Positions 1-8,995 of a stretch of DNA of 64,000 bases are shown here, piece by piece. Below the pieces are notes generated by a model. That model was not told the origin of the DNA, made no database searches, and saw nothing but the letters and a program-made list of their open reading frames with translations. The DNA is from Bacteroidales bacterium. Its GTDB lineage: Bacteria; Bacteroidota; Bacteroidia; Bacteroidales; UBA932. The stretch is from assembly GCA_017443465.1 (NCBI GenBank), contig JAFRXO010000032.1:224483-288482 (forward strand), read 5' to 3'. The stretch's first letter is position 1, and the number at the start of each line of letters is the position of its first letter. The translations under genes were made by a program, and so were the position numbers.

Positions 1-1
1 C

Positions 2-703
2 AGGGTCATCTCCGGGATTGTTGATGACGGCAAGTTCTTCGAAGTACACAAGAATTTCGCAAAGAACATCATTGTAGGATTCGCGCATATGAACGGACGC
101 AGCGTAGGCATCGTGGCTAACCAGCCCAATGTGCTCGCCGGTTCGCTCGACATCAACGCTTCCCGCAAGGGCGCGAGGTTCGTGCGTTTCTGCGATGCCT
201 TCAATATCCCGATTGTGACTCTCGTGGATGTCCCGGGCTTCCTTCCCGGCACCCAGCAGGAATATGGCGCAGTCATTTCCAACGGAGCGAAACTTCTCTA
301 TGCATATGGTGAGGCTACTGTCCCGAAAGTCACCGTCACCCTCCGCAAGGCATATGGCGGAGCCCATATAGTCATGAGCTGCAAGCAGCTTCGCGGCGAC
401 CTCAATTATGCGTGGCCTTCCGCCGAGATCGCGGTTATGGGGGCAGCCGGTGCCGTGAACGTGCTTTATGCCAAGGACCTCATTTCGATTGAGAATCCTG
501 AGGACAAGGCTGCCATGGCCGACAAGAAGAAAGCCGAGTACGAGGAGCTGTTCAGCAATCCTTACCAGGCTGCGCAGAAAGGATATATCGATGATGTCAT
601 CGAGCCCCGCAACACCAGGTTCCGTGTCATCAGGGCACTCGAATCCCTTGCAGGCAAGAAGCAGTCACTGCCCGCCAAGAAACATGACAATCTCCCGCTG
701 TAA
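2..703 (+). CDS. mmdA: Carboxyltransferase (alpha) subunit of Na+-pumping acyl-CoA decarboxylase, 5'-truncated
   Basis: The reading frame is open from base 2, so the gene begins before the window; the C-terminal 233 residues of a protein usually about 510-520 long are visible. The sequence matches the biotin-dependent carboxyltransferase family (methylmalonyl-CoA decarboxylase alpha / propionyl-CoA carboxylase beta): an early IVDDG-FFEVH segment, then [11 protein letters not shown], a crotonase-like [12 protein letters not shown] oxyanion-loop region and the RKAYGGAH stretch. In the decarboxylase complex this subunit moves the carboxyl group from methylmalonyl-CoA to biotin. It is followed 4 bp later by the OadG-like subunit, then the biotin carrier and the membrane beta subunit, so a Na+ pump role is favoured over a plain carboxylase. 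The substrate (methylmalonyl-CoA rather than glutaconyl-CoA) is inferred from the usual Bacteroidales propionate pathway. Confidence 0.9.
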   Translation, partial: RVISGIVDDGKFFEVHKNFAKNIIVGFAHMNGRSVGIVANQPNVLAGSLDINASRKGARFVRFCDAFNIPIVTLVDVPGFLPGTQQEYGAVISNGAKLLYAYGEATVPKVTVTLRKAYGGAHIVMSCKQLRGDLNYAWPSAEIAVMGAAGAVNVLYAKDLISIENPEDKAAMADKKKAEYEELFSNPYQAAQKGYIDDVIEPRNTRFRVIRALESLAGKKQSLPAKKHDNLPL

Positions 704-707
704 GCAT

Positions 708-1646
708 ATGTCAGTAAAGAAATTGTTCCTTCTGGTCCCGGCTCTGGCCGTCTCCCTTCTGGCAGGCGCCCAGAATGTTTCCGACCTCATCATATCCGAA
801 GTGATGCCCGTTCCGGACAGCACATCCCTGGTTGATGATTTCGGTGTCAGGAACGGATGGGTCGAGCTTTTCAATACATCGCAGGGAACGGTCAATATCG
901 GAGGCTGCTATCTGACCGACGACCGCAGCGACCTGCGTAAGAGCATGATTTCCACTCTGGACCGTTCGACCCGGCTCGGACCCCGCCAAAGCGTGGTGTT
1001 CTATGCCAGCGGCGACCAGAGCAATGGAACCTTCTACACTTCTTTCAAGCTTCGTCCAGGTACGACCATCTATCTGGTCAGCAATGACGGTAGGACCCTG
1101 GTCGATTCCCTTTCAGTACCTTCGGGTATCCCTGCAGGAAAATCCATTGCCAAGTTTGCATATGACAATAAGGCTGTAGTGTTCAGCGAGTGCAAGCTTT
1201 CCGATCCTACGCCTAAGGCTTACAATGCAGGAGGCAAGGCGGAAAGCGGTGCCCAGAGGCTTGCTCGTGAGGATCCGTACGGTTTCACCCTTACCCTGGT
1301 GTCCGTTTCGGTGGTCTTCTGCGCCCTTCTCATCCTCTGGTGGCTCTTCGCTGCGATGTTCCAGTCTGCAAACAAGAAGCACCGTGCAGCCCTTACCGCC
1401 CAGAACCAGAAGAAGGCTCAGGCGCCGGCTCCCAAGGGAGACGTCAACGGGGAGATTGCAGCGGCCATAGCCATGGCCCTCGAGTCCGGTTCGGAGGACG
1501 AAGTCGCAGCTGCAATAGGCCTGGCCATGGAACAGTGGCTTTCTGACACGGTACACGACAATGAGAGTTTCGTTGTCACCATCCGTCGCGACAGCCAGTC
1601 CATGTGGAACAACAAAGCATTGAATTTCAGGAATTATCAAAGATAA
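708..1646 (+). CDS. Lamin-tail domain / OadG-type gamma subunit fusion of the Na+-pumping decarboxylase
   Basis: 312 residues from the ATG at 708, which sits in a CATATG just after the upstream stop; a longer frame from 468 would overlap mmdA and is unlikely. Order: N-terminal signal peptide (residues 1-20, ending LLAGA), a lamin-tail-like beta domain (about 22-165, with IISEVMP, GWVELFNTS and GCYLTDD), a single membrane helix near 190-215 (VVFCALLILWWLFAAMF), then a charged, Ala/Gln-rich cytoplasmic tail typical of OadG, ending with a short conserved-looking WNNKALNFRNYQR segment. OadG proteins anchor the soluble carboxyltransferase to the membrane beta subunit. The exported lamin-tail domain is an added module seen in Bacteroidota versions; its ligand is unknown. 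Third-to-last gene of the pump operon, 12 bp before the biotin carrier. Confidence 0.85.
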   Translation: MSVKKLFLLVPALAVSLLAGAQNVSDLIISEVMPVPDSTSLVDDFGVRNGWVELFNTSQGTVNIGGCYLTDDRSDLRKSMISTLDRSTRLGPRQSVVFYASGDQSNGTFYTSFKLRPGTTIYLVSNDGRTLVDSLSVPSGIPAGKSIAKFAYDNKAVVFSECKLSDPTPKAYNAGGKAESGAQRLAREDPYGFTLTLVSVSVVFCALLILWWLFAAMFQSANKKHRAALTAQNQKKAQAPAPKGDVNGEIAAAIAMALESGSEDEVAAAIGLAMEQWLSDTVHDNESFVVTIRRDSQSMWNNKALNFRNYQR

Positions 1647-1658
1647 ATACATATAAAA

Positions 1659-2093
1659 ATGAAAACATATAAGTACAAGATCAACGGCAACGACTACGAG
1701 GTTACTGTCAATGGAATTGAAGGCAATATAGCTGATGTCACCGTGAACGGTGCTCTCTACAAGGTGGAGATGGAGAATGCTCCTGCCGCTCCTGCCGTGC
1801 AGGCCGCTCCGGCCCCCCAGCCTGTGGCAGCCGCCTCTCCGGCACCTGCTGCCGCACCTGCCACGAAACCTGCTTCCGGCGGAAAGAAAGTCGCTTCACC
1901 GCTTCCTGGTGTTATTGTGGAAGTGTCTGTGAAAGAAGGACAAAGCGTTAAGGCTGGAGACAAGGTCGCCGTTATCGAAGCCATGAAGATGGAGAACGAC
2001 ATATGCGCCGAGTTCGACGGTACCGTTACTGCCATCCATGTTTCCAAGGGTGATTCAGTGCTCGAAGGCGCCGACATCGTGACCATAGCCTGA
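1659..2093 (+). CDS. mmdC: Biotin carrier subunit of the decarboxylase
   Basis: 144-residue biotin/lipoyl-attachment protein. The N-terminal 40 residues form a small beta segment (KINGNDYEVTVNGIEG), followed by an Ala/Pro-rich flexible linker (about 42-72) and a C-terminal biotinyl domain from about residue 75. The biotinylation motif EAMKMEN is intact with the acceptor lysine at residue 110, 34 residues from the end, the normal spacing. It shuttles CO2 from the carboxyltransferase to the membrane beta subunit. The biotin ligase that would modify it is encoded at 51439 in the same window. The next gene starts 8 bp after the stop, which fits one transcript. Confidence 0.93.
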   Translation: MKTYKYKINGNDYEVTVNGIEGNIADVTVNGALYKVEMENAPAAPAVQAAPAPQPVAAASPAPAAAPATKPASGGKKVASPLPGVIVEVSVKEGQSVKAGDKVAVIEAMKMENDICAEFDGTVTAIHVSKGDSVLEGADIVTIA

Positions 2094-2101
2094 GTTAGCT
2101 G

Positions 2102-3244
2102 ATGGAGCAGATTATAGACAGCCTGCATCAGTTCTGGCAGTTCACGGGCTTTGCGAATTGCTCGTGGCAGAACTTCGTGATGATTGCGATCGGTATCGGA
2201 TTCATCACGGTAGCCATCCTGAAGGAATGGGAGCCGCTGCTCCTGGTTCCGATCGGGTTCGGTATGATCATCGGAAACATTCCGATGTTCCCCGGCCTCA
2301 ATATCGGAATCTATGAAGACGGTTCCGTGCTCAACACCCTCTATCAAGGTGTGAAGCAAGGATGGTATCCCCCGCTCATTTTCCTTGGAATCGGCGCCAT
2401 GACCGACTTCTCTGCGCTGATTTCCCAGCCCAGGCTCATACTCATCGGAGCTGCCGCCCAGATGGGTATCTTCGGCGCTTACCTGCTTTCCCTGGCCCTC
2501 GGTTTCCAGCCCAATGAGGCTGGTGCAATCGGAATCATCGGCGGTGCTGACGGTCCTACCGCTATCTTCTTGTCTTCTAAGCTCGCACCGGATCTCATGG
2601 GAGCCATCGCCGTGTCGGCATATTCCTATATGGCGCTCGTCCCTGTCATCCAGAGGCCTATAATGCTTGCCCTGACGACCAAGAAAGAGCGTCTTATCAA
2701 GATGCCCAAGCCGCGCCAGGTCAGCCAGAAAGAAAAGATCATCTTCCCCATCATCGGATTCCTTACCACTGCTTTCATAGTGCCTTCCGGACTCCCGCTG
2801 CTGGGTATGTTGTTCTTCGGTAACCTCTTGAAAGAGAGTGGCGTTACGAACCGTCTTGCCCGTACTGCATCCGGTCCAATGATCGATGTGGTCACTACCT
2901 TGATCGGACTTACCGTCGGCTGCTCCACCCAGGCGGACAAGTTCCTGACCGGCAATTCTGTGAAGATCTTCGGTCTTGGTCTGCTCTCATTCGTGATTGC
3001 GACCACCTGTGGAGTCCTTTTCGTCAAGACAGCCAATCTCTTCCTCAAGGAAGGTCACAAGATCAATCCCCTCATCGGAAACGCAGGAGTCTCTGCTGTT
3101 CCCGACAGTGCCAGGGTTTCAGAGGTCGTGGGATTGGAGTTCGACCGTTCCAACCACCTGCTGATGCATGCGATGGGACCGAATGTCGCAGGTGTCATCG
3201 GTTCGGCAGTTGCCGCCGGTATCCTGCTGGGATTCCTGGGTTAG
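2102..3244 (+). CDS. mmdB: Na+-translocating decarboxylase beta subunit (OadB/MmdB)
   Basis: 380-residue multi-helix membrane protein of the OadB family. It decarboxylates carboxybiotin and exports Na+. Family hallmarks are intact: the GIIGGADGPTAIF re-entrant region with the essential aspartate at residue 150, and the C-terminal MGPNVAGVIGSAVAAG helix with asparagine 361; in the Klebsiella enzyme the equivalent residues bind Na+. The N-terminus (MEQIIDSLHQFWQFTG) fits the family's start. Last gene of the operon; an intrinsic terminator follows 30 bp after the stop. Together with the V-ATPase K subunit at 16768, which keeps Na+ ligands, it suggests a Na+ cycle in this organism. Confidence 0.95.
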   Translation: MEQIIDSLHQFWQFTGFANCSWQNFVMIAIGIGFITVAILKEWEPLLLVPIGFGMIIGNIPMFPGLNIGIYEDGSVLNTLYQGVKQGWYPPLIFLGIGAMTDFSALISQPRLILIGAAAQMGIFGAYLLSLALGFQPNEAGAIGIIGGADGPTAIFLSSKLAPDLMGAIAVSAYSYMALVPVIQRPIMLALTTKKERLIKMPKPRQVSQKEKIIFPIIGFLTTAFIVPSGLPLLGMLFFGNLLKESGVTNRLARTASGPMIDVVTTLIGLTVGCSTQADKFLTGNSVKIFGLGLLSFVIATTCGVLFVKTANLFLKEGHKINPLIGNAGVSAVPDSARVSEVVGLEFDRSNHLLMHAMGPNVAGVIGSAVAAGILLGFLG

Positions 3245-3274
3245 GATATTTATCCGGAAAATACAGAACCTTGA

Positions 3275-3700
3275 TTACCGCCTCTTTCCGGAGGCGGTTT
3301 TCATTGCTTCCTGCATGTTCTTGATCAGGGCCCTTGAAGTGTAGGTAGAACCTGTGACGGCATCCGGTACGTATTCCTTCAAGTCATTGACTGTCAGTCC
3401 GGTCCAGATCTCCTTGAGAATCTTGAATGCAGGTTCGAAATATTCTTCCGATTCCAGGTTCGGGAGAGCCTGTACATCCACTATGCAGTCGTTTACGATT
3501 TTAACTTCCAGAGGAGTGGGACCTGCATATCCGTAGATTTCGCGTCCTGAAGTGATTGTATTTACTATTAGGGTGTCTCCAGCCATTCTAGTGGCGGGAA
3601 CTTTTCCTTTAGTTTTGATCGTGCTTTGAGAGAGAGTGACAGCATGCGGAGCAATGAGCATAAGCAGCGCAGCGGAAATAAATATTATCTTCTTTTTCAT
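3275..3700 (-). CDS. Exported FMN-binding domain protein
   Basis: 141 residues. The N-terminus is a signal peptide or membrane anchor (KKKIIFISAALLMLIAPHAV), followed by a small FMN_bind domain of the RnfG/NqrC type. The motif DAVTGSTYTSRAL near residue 113 resembles the site where FMN is linked to a threonine in these proteins, which points to a covalently flavinylated, periplasmic redox protein; linkage is not proven. No Rnf/Nqr or ApbE gene is next to it. Its start overlaps the stop of the HAD phosphatase by 4 bases, so the two are probably co-transcribed. The last codons form the stem of the facing terminator. Confidence 0.8.
   Translation of the reverse strand: MKKKIIFISAALLMLIAPHAVTLSQSTIKTKGKVPATRMAGDTLIVNTITSGREIYGYAGPTPLEVKIVNDCIVDVQALPNLESEEYFEPAFKILKEIWTGLTVNDLKEYVPDAVTGSTYTSRALIKNMQEAMKTASGKRR
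3277..3301 (+). terminator. Intrinsic terminator of the decarboxylase operon
   Basis: A perfect 8-bp stem, ACCGCCTC paired with GAGGCGGT, with a 6-base loop and a TTTT run after it on the plus strand. It lies 30 bp after the mmdB stop. The same bases encode the last residues and stop codon of the convergent FMN-binding gene, so the hairpin doubles as coding sequence. Confidence 0.8.
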
Positions 3701-4383
3701 ATGTCCTTTTTCAGAAGAGCCTCCTCCAATTCTTCCACATTATGTGCCAGAATGTCCGCATCAGTCAGAGAAGATTCGGGCCTGTAGCCCCATGTAACTG
3801 AGATTGTGGCGATTCCGGCATTCTTGCCGGTGCGGATGTCGGAGGACGAATCGCCTACCATGACAGCATTCGGCTCCTTGTTCCCGGTCTGTCCTGCATA
3901 TGAATTGAAGATCATCTTGACAATTGCAGGATCAGGTTTCAGAGGCATCCCTTCCTGGTTACCCATTACTGCCACCCATTTTATGTCAGGGAAGAATTTC
4001 CTGATCAGTTTTTCAGTGCCAGACTGGAACTTGTTGGAAACTACGGCCATTGCGCAACCGCTCTCCTGAAGTGTGGCAAGCAATTCTTTGATTCCCGGAT
4101 ATGGCTCTGTCCGGTCGTCTATATGTGCGGTATAATATGAGCTGAAGTCCGCAAGCACCTCGCTTATATATCCTTCATCCGCCCTGAGCTCTTCCGGGAG
4201 GGCTTTTGTCACCAGATTGCGTATCCCATGACCGACCATCGCCGGGTACTCGTACATTTCATGAACAGGAAGGCTCCTTATTCCCAGGGCATGGTTCACT
4301 GCATTCCCAAGGTCGGGAATCGTGTTCAGCAGGGTCCCGTCCAGGTCAAACAACACCAGATCGTATTTAGAAGCCTTTTCCAA
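3697..4383 (-). CDS. HAD-family phosphatase, phosphoglycolate phosphatase-like
   Basis: 228 residues. HAD motif I is DLDGTLL near residue 13 (both aspartates present), motif II lies around VVSNK (near 120), motif III includes K-PDP (about 157-160), and motif IV is VGDSSSDI (about 180). An alpha-helical cap lies between motifs I and II. These are the features of Gph/PGP-type phosphatases, which remove phosphate from 2-phosphoglycolate or small sugar phosphates; the exact substrate cannot be read from sequence. First gene of a two-gene minus-strand unit with the FMN-binding protein. Start ATG lies 100 bp from metH, with a shared divergent intergenic region. Confidence 0.85.
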   Translation of the reverse strand: MEKASKYDLVLFDLDGTLLNTIPDLGNAVNHALGIRSLPVHEMYEYPAMVGHGIRNLVTKALPEELRADEGYISEVLADFSSYYTAHIDDRTEPYPGIKELLATLQESGCAMAVVSNKFQSGTEKLIRKFFPDIKWVAVMGNQEGMPLKPDPAIVKMIFNSYAGQTGNKEPNAVMVGDSSSDIRTGKNAGIATISVTWGYRPESSLTDADILAHNVEELEEALLKKDI

Positions 4384-4453
4384 ATGTCCTGAAGTTAAAT
4401 TCGAGCGCGAATTTAGACAAAAAGAGGCATATAGTCAAATTGCAGGATTTTTT

Positions 4454-4461
4454 TAAATTTG
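4454..4461 (+). promoter_or_regulatory. -7 promoter element upstream of metH
   Basis: TAAATTTG matches the Bacteroidota -7 consensus TAnnTTTG and ends 22 bp before the metH ATG at 4484. A good TTTG at about 20 bp upstream is not present, so the promoter is only half supported. I see no cobalamin or SAM riboswitch in the 90-bp gap. Confidence 0.5.
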
Positions 4462-4483
4462 TATTCTGGATATTGTGCGCATT

Positions 4484-7400
4484 ATGGTAAGGATTGAATT
4501 CCAATCGCTTCTTGACAACAGGATCCTGGTGCTTGACGGCGCCATGGGGACCATGATTCAGCGCTATTGTCCTGGATGTGAGAACTCTGAACTGCTAAAT
4601 ATAGAACATCCGGAGATAATTTCCCGGATTCATTCCGAGTACATTGAAGCCGGAGCAGATATTATCGAATGCAATTCCTTCAGCGCCAGCAGGATCTCAC
4701 AGGCGGCACATGGACTTGGCGAAAAAGCCGGATCCATGGCTTTCGAAGCGGCGAGGATAGCACGCGAAGCGGCCGATAAGGCCGGACGCAGGGTTTTCGT
4801 CGCCGGAAGCATGGGCCCGACCAACAAGTCCCTTACCCTTGCACAGGATGCCGACAATCCGTCTTTCCGCGAGTATTCGTTTGACGAAATGGCCGATTCA
4901 TATGCAGGACAGATCCGGGCGCTGATAGACGGTGGAGTGGATATGATCGTGGTCGAGACCTGTTTCGATGCGCTGAACTGCAAGGCCGCCCTGTATGCCG
5001 CATCACTTCTCCGTGAAGAATACCTGAGAAAAGGGAAATACCCGGAAAGATTTGGGAATGAGCCTATTCCTGCAATAGTCTCCGTCTCAGTGTCAGACCG
5101 GAGCGGAAGGACACTTACCGGACAGACCCTGGAGGCATTCTACACCTCCGTAAGGCACTATCCCCTGCTGGCTTTCGGACTCAACTGCTCTCTCGGAGCA
5201 GCGGCGATGTCTTCGTTGATTGAAGATGTCTCGCGTTTCAGCGATTTGCCTCTCATATGTTTCCCGAATGCCGGCATGCCCAATGAGATGGGAGCATATG
5301 ACCAGACTCCGGATCAGTTTGCCTCCGAGGTGCGTGGCCTGGCACAGCGGGGACTGCTGAATATAGCAGGCGGCTGCTGCGGCACGACTCCTTCGCATAT
5401 CGCGAAGCTGGCAGAGGCGATCAAGGATCTCCCTCAGAGGAACTCATTCGGTTCACCTTCTACCGGAGAATTGGTCGCAAGCGGGCTGGAAACTGTACAT
5501 ATAGACCTGGAAACCAGGAACTTCACCAATATCGGAGAACGTACGAACGTAGCTGGTTCGCGTAAGTTCGCAAAGCTGATTTCCGCAGGTGATTATGAAA
5601 CTGCGCTGAAGGTAGCCGCTGACCAGATCGAAAATGGAGCCCTGGTTATTGACATCAATATGGATGATGCAATGCTGGAACCCGGGAAGGAGATGGAAAC
5701 ATTCGTACGATATGTCCAGAATGATCCTTCCGTGGCAAAGGCTGCTCTGATGATAGATTCTTCCCGCTGGGATGCCATTCTGGCCGGCCTGAAGAATTCC
5801 CAGGGAAGATGCATAGTTAATTCCATCAGCCTGAAAGACGGGGAATCCGAGTTCCTGAAGAAAGCGGCTGAAATCCACAGGCTCGGGGCTGCGATGGTGG
5901 TTATGGCCTTCGATGAGAATGGACAGGCAACGACATTCTCCCGAAAAACTGAAATATGTGCCCGTGCATATGGATTGCTTACCGGTATAGGCATAGCGCC
6001 TCAGGATATCATATTCGACTGCAATGTGTTGTCTGTGGGCACCGGAATAGCAGAACATGCCGCATATGCAGTGGATTTCATTGAGTCGGTCCGCTGGATA
6101 AAGTCAAATCTCCCCGGAGCTAAGACCTCTGGAGGTGTTTCCAACCTCTCATTCGCATTCAGGGGTAACAATAAGGTCCGGCAGGCAATGCATTCCGCAT
6201 TCCTTTACCATGCCATCGAAGCCGGACTGGACATGGCGATAGTCAATCCAGGTATGCTCCAGGTCTATGATGAGATTGAACCGTCCCTGCTGGCCTGCGT
6301 CGAGGATGTTATCCTGAACAAGGATCCGGGGGCTACTGACCGGCTTATAGCCAAGGCCCAGGAGATTTCTGCCGTTGCAGATGCACCGTCTTCCCCGGAT
6401 AACGCGCAGGGACTTCCCCGCCCTGGGCATATGGATTCTGACCAGAGCCTCCGGGATGCACTTGTAAGAGGTGATATGTCATCTGTGGCGGAAGATGCTC
6501 TCAGGAGCCTTGAAATCCACGGCAGGGCCGTAGATGTGATTGAGGGGCCGCTGTTGGACGGCATGCGACAGGTGGGTGAGCTGTTCGGAAACGGAAAGAT
6601 GTTTCTGCCTCAGGTGGTGAAGTCTGCCAAGGTAATGCGTACCGCCGTTGAAGCCCTGGAACCATATCTCAGGAATGAAGGAACTGAAGGGAATGGCTCC
6701 TCCGTGAGACCCAAGGTGATCCTTGCGACCGTAAAGGGCGACATCCATGACATAGGCAAGAATATAACAGGTATCGTACTGGGCTGCAATGGTTTTGATG
6801 TGATCGATCTCGGGGTGATGGTGGAGAAGGAAACGATCCTGGACACTGCCGTTGCCCAAGGTGCCGACATTATCGCTGTCAGCGGGCTTATCACTCCTTC
6901 CCTTTACCAGATGAAAGAACTTTGCCGCGAGATGCGTTCCAGAGGAATGGACACACCCCTGTTCGTAGGCGGGGCTACGACTTCGGCTCTTCACACCGCC
7001 GTCAAGCTGGCTCCGTTATATGATCACGTTTTTTACGGGGCTGATGCATCCCAGGGAGCCGTTAATGCCAAGCGTTGTATCATTGACCGGGAAGCATTTG
7101 AGGCGGAAGAGCATGCCAGGCAGGCTCAGTTAAGGGAACTCTATTTCCGCGGGGAAAATACCCGTTTTGCTGCCTCGGATGGGCCACAGAAACCTGCGCG
7201 GGATGTAGCCAGGGAGGATTTCCTCCGGAGAGAAGAATGCACACTGGAAAACATCCCGACCCGGGAGATTCCTGTCAATGAACTGATTCCCTATTTTGAC
7301 TGGAAGATGTTCCTTCTGACCTGGGGACTGAAAGACAGTTCATCTCCTGTAGCCCGCAAGACTGTCTCTGACGGGCGTGATGCCCTTTCACGTCTTGCCG

Positions 7401-8035
7401 GAGAGCTCTCGGTTCGCATTTCAGCCCGTTTCAGCGATGCATGTTCTGATGGTAGCGGAATTGTCTTTGACGGAATCAGGCTCCCGATGCTTCGTCAGGA
7501 AGAAGACAAGTTCATGTCCCTGTGTGATTTCGTGCCTCAGGAAGACATGGGCTTCTCCTCCCCATTCGGCATGTTCGCCATAAGCGTGAAACAATCTTCC
7601 CCACATCCGGAAGGCTGCACATGTCCCAGCTGCCGCCCGGCTGACTACGAATCCATGATGGACCGCTCGGTCAGGGTCTGCCTGGCCGAAGCAGCTTCAT
7701 CTTGGCTGGACAAGTGGATAAGCGACCGCCTGGACCGCAGCGACTTAAAGATATGCAAGCCTGCAGCCGGATATGCCTCATGCCCGGACCATACCCTTAA
7801 ACGGGACATACTCTCCCTGCTTCCGCAGGGTGAAAAGCTTGGCATATCCTTTACTGAAAGTTATGCAATGATTCCGGATGCTTCCATATGCGGTTTCATC
7901 TTCATTCACAGGAATGCATCCTATCCGGAAATCAGACATATAAGCAATTCACAATATGACAGTTACTCGAAGGAACGCGGCTTCTCATCCCAAGATGCCG
8001 TACGGTTCCTCGGGAACCTTGTCCAAAACCGATGA
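4484..8035 (+). CDS. metH: Cobalamin-dependent methionine synthase
   Basis: 1183 residues from the ATG at 4484; a GTG at 4475 in the same frame is an alternative start. All four modules are present. The homocysteine-binding barrel (about 1-320) has the zinc ligands in GLNCS and GGCCGTTP. The methyl-tetrahydrofolate (pterin) domain begins near 345 with NIGERTNVAGS. The cap and B12-binding domain carries GDIHDIGKN with the cobalt-ligating histidine near 755. The C-terminal reactivation domain (about 910-1183) carries KPAAGYASCPDH, where SAM binds. It makes methionine from homocysteine and 5-methyl-THF. The MetF enzyme that supplies 5-methyl-THF is encoded at 8996, with one aldo/keto reductase gene in between, so this looks like a one-carbon operon. 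Confidence 0.97.
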   Translation: MVRIEFQSLLDNRILVLDGAMGTMIQRYCPGCENSELLNIEHPEIISRIHSEYIEAGADIIECNSFSASRISQAAHGLGEKAGSMAFEAARIAREAADKAGRRVFVAGSMGPTNKSLTLAQDADNPSFREYSFDEMADSYAGQIRALIDGGVDMIVVETCFDALNCKAALYAASLLREEYLRKGKYPERFGNEPIPAIVSVSVSDRSGRTLTGQTLEAFYTSVRHYPLLAFGLNCSLGAAAMSSLIEDVSRFSDLPLICFPNAGMPNEMGAYDQTPDQFASEVRGLAQRGLLNIAGGCCGTTPSHIAKLAEAIKDLPQRNSFGSPSTGELVASGLETVHIDLETRNFTNIGERTNVAGSRKFAKLISAGDYETALKVAADQIENGALVIDINMDDAMLEPGKEMETFVRYVQNDPSVAKAALMIDSSRWDAILAGLKNSQGRCIVNSISLKDGESEFLKKAAEIHRLGAAMVVMAFDENGQATTFSRKTEICARAYGLLTGIGIAPQDIIFDCNVLSVGTGIAEHAAYAVDFIESVRWIKSNLPGAKTSGGVSNLSFAFRGNNKVRQAMHSAFLYHAIEAGLDMAIVNPGMLQVYDEIEPSLLACVEDVILNKDPGATDRLIAKAQEISAVADAPSSPDNAQGLPRPGHMDSDQSLRDALVRGDMSSVAEDALRSLEIHGRAVDVIEGPLLDGMRQVGELFGNGKMFLPQVVKSAKVMRTAVEALEPYLRNEGTEGNGSSVRPKVILATVKGDIHDIGKNITGIVLGCNGFDVIDLGVMVEKETILDTAVAQGADIIAVSGLITPSLYQMKELCREMRSRGMDTPLFVGGATTSALHTAVKLAPLYDHVFYGADASQGAVNAKRCIIDREAFEAEEHARQAQLRELYFRGENTRFAASDGPQKPARDVAREDFLRREECTLENIPTREIPVNELIPYFDWKMFLLTWGLKDSSSPVARKTVSDGRDALSRLAGELSVRISARFSDACSDGSGIVFDGIRLPMLRQEEDKFMSLCDFVPQEDMGFSSPFGMFAISVKQSSPHPEGCTCPSCRPADYESMMDRSVRVCLAEAASSWLDKWISDRLDRSDLKICKPAAGYASCPDHTLKRDILSLLPQGEKLGISFTESYAMIPDASICGFIFIHRNASYPEIRHISNSQYDSYSKERGFSSQDAVRFLGNLVQNR

Positions 8036-8039
8036 TAAT

Positions 8040-8975
8040 ATGGAGAACTACAGGCTCACAGCCCCCCGTTATGAAATGATGAAATACCGCCGGTGCGGAA
8101 AAAGCGGTCTTCTCCTTTCCGAGATCGCGCTTGGATTCTGGCAGAATTTCGGCGCCGATGCAGATTATGAAGAGTGCCGGAAGATAGTGGAATATGCCTT
8201 CGACCATGGGGTGACCTATTTCGACCTGGCCAACAACTACGGACCTCCGTGCGGAGCGGCTGAAGAAATGTTCGGCCGGATATGGCACGGGTCTCTGGAA
8301 AGCCATAGGGATGAAATCATCATAGCGTCAAAGGCTGGCCATCATATGTGGCCGGGACCATATGGGGAATGGGGATCCCGCAAAAACCTGATTGCGTCTG
8401 TCGACCAGAGCCTGAGGCGGATGAAACTGGATTACGTCGACATATTCTATTCACATCGTCCCGACCCGGTTACACCGCTTGAAGAAACCATGCAGGCACT
8501 TGTAGATATAGTCCGTTCAGGTAAAGCTCTTTACGCCGGAATATCTAAATATCCGGTTGATATGGCGGAGAAAGCATATGCCTATCTTAGGGCGCATGAT
8601 GTACCCGCCCTTGTGTACCAGGGAAGATATAACCTGATAGACCGCGGCGTCGAGAACGGGGTGCTTGAACAGGCCGCTGCGGAAGGTGCTGGCTTCGTCG
8701 CGTTCTCCCCTCTCCATCAGGGCCTCCTGACAGGTAAATACCTGAACGGGATCCCGGCGGATGCCAGGATGCGGAAGGGAGATTCCCTCAAATTGGAGAT
8801 CCTGACTGAGGAACTCCTCTCTGACCTGCGGAAGTGGCATGAAGAGGCTCTTGCCGAAGGAATCTCAGACGTACAGTATGCCCTGCGGTGGATCCTCAGA
8901 AGGCCGGAAGTTACATCAGTGATAGTCGGCGCGCGCAACCTGGAGCAGTTCAAATCATCATTAAGTGCCCTCTGA
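8040..8975 (+). CDS. Aldo/keto reductase, L-glyceraldehyde-3-phosphate reductase-like
   Basis: 311 residues from the ATG at 8040, 4 bp after the metH stop; a longer frame from 7956 would run inside metH. NADPH-dependent TIM-barrel reductase of the YghZ/Gpr or voltage-channel beta-subunit group: FDLANNYG with catalytic Asp and Tyr near residues 60-65, the lysine in IIASKAGHHMW, the SHRPDP strand with catalytic histidine, and the GARN coenzyme loop near the end. The FDLANNYGPPCGAAEE pattern is typical of the L-glyceraldehyde 3-phosphate reductases. Its substrate here is not certain and its place between metH and metF has no obvious metabolic reason; it may simply share the transcript. Confidence 0.85.
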   Translation: MENYRLTAPRYEMMKYRRCGKSGLLLSEIALGFWQNFGADADYEECRKIVEYAFDHGVTYFDLANNYGPPCGAAEEMFGRIWHGSLESHRDEIIIASKAGHHMWPGPYGEWGSRKNLIASVDQSLRRMKLDYVDIFYSHRPDPVTPLEETMQALVDIVRSGKALYAGISKYPVDMAEKAYAYLRAHDVPALVYQGRYNLIDRGVENGVLEQAAAEGAGFVAFSPLHQGLLTGKYLNGIPADARMRKGDSLKLEILTEELLSDLRKWHEEALAEGISDVQYALRWILRRPEVTSVIVGARNLEQFKSSLSAL

Positions 8976-8995
8976 CAGGAAAAAGAATCAGTATT

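Noticed and set aside
4384-4483. Cobalamin or SAM riboswitch before metH
   Set aside because: Only about 100 bp with no B12-box, no SAM-I core and no terminator hairpin.
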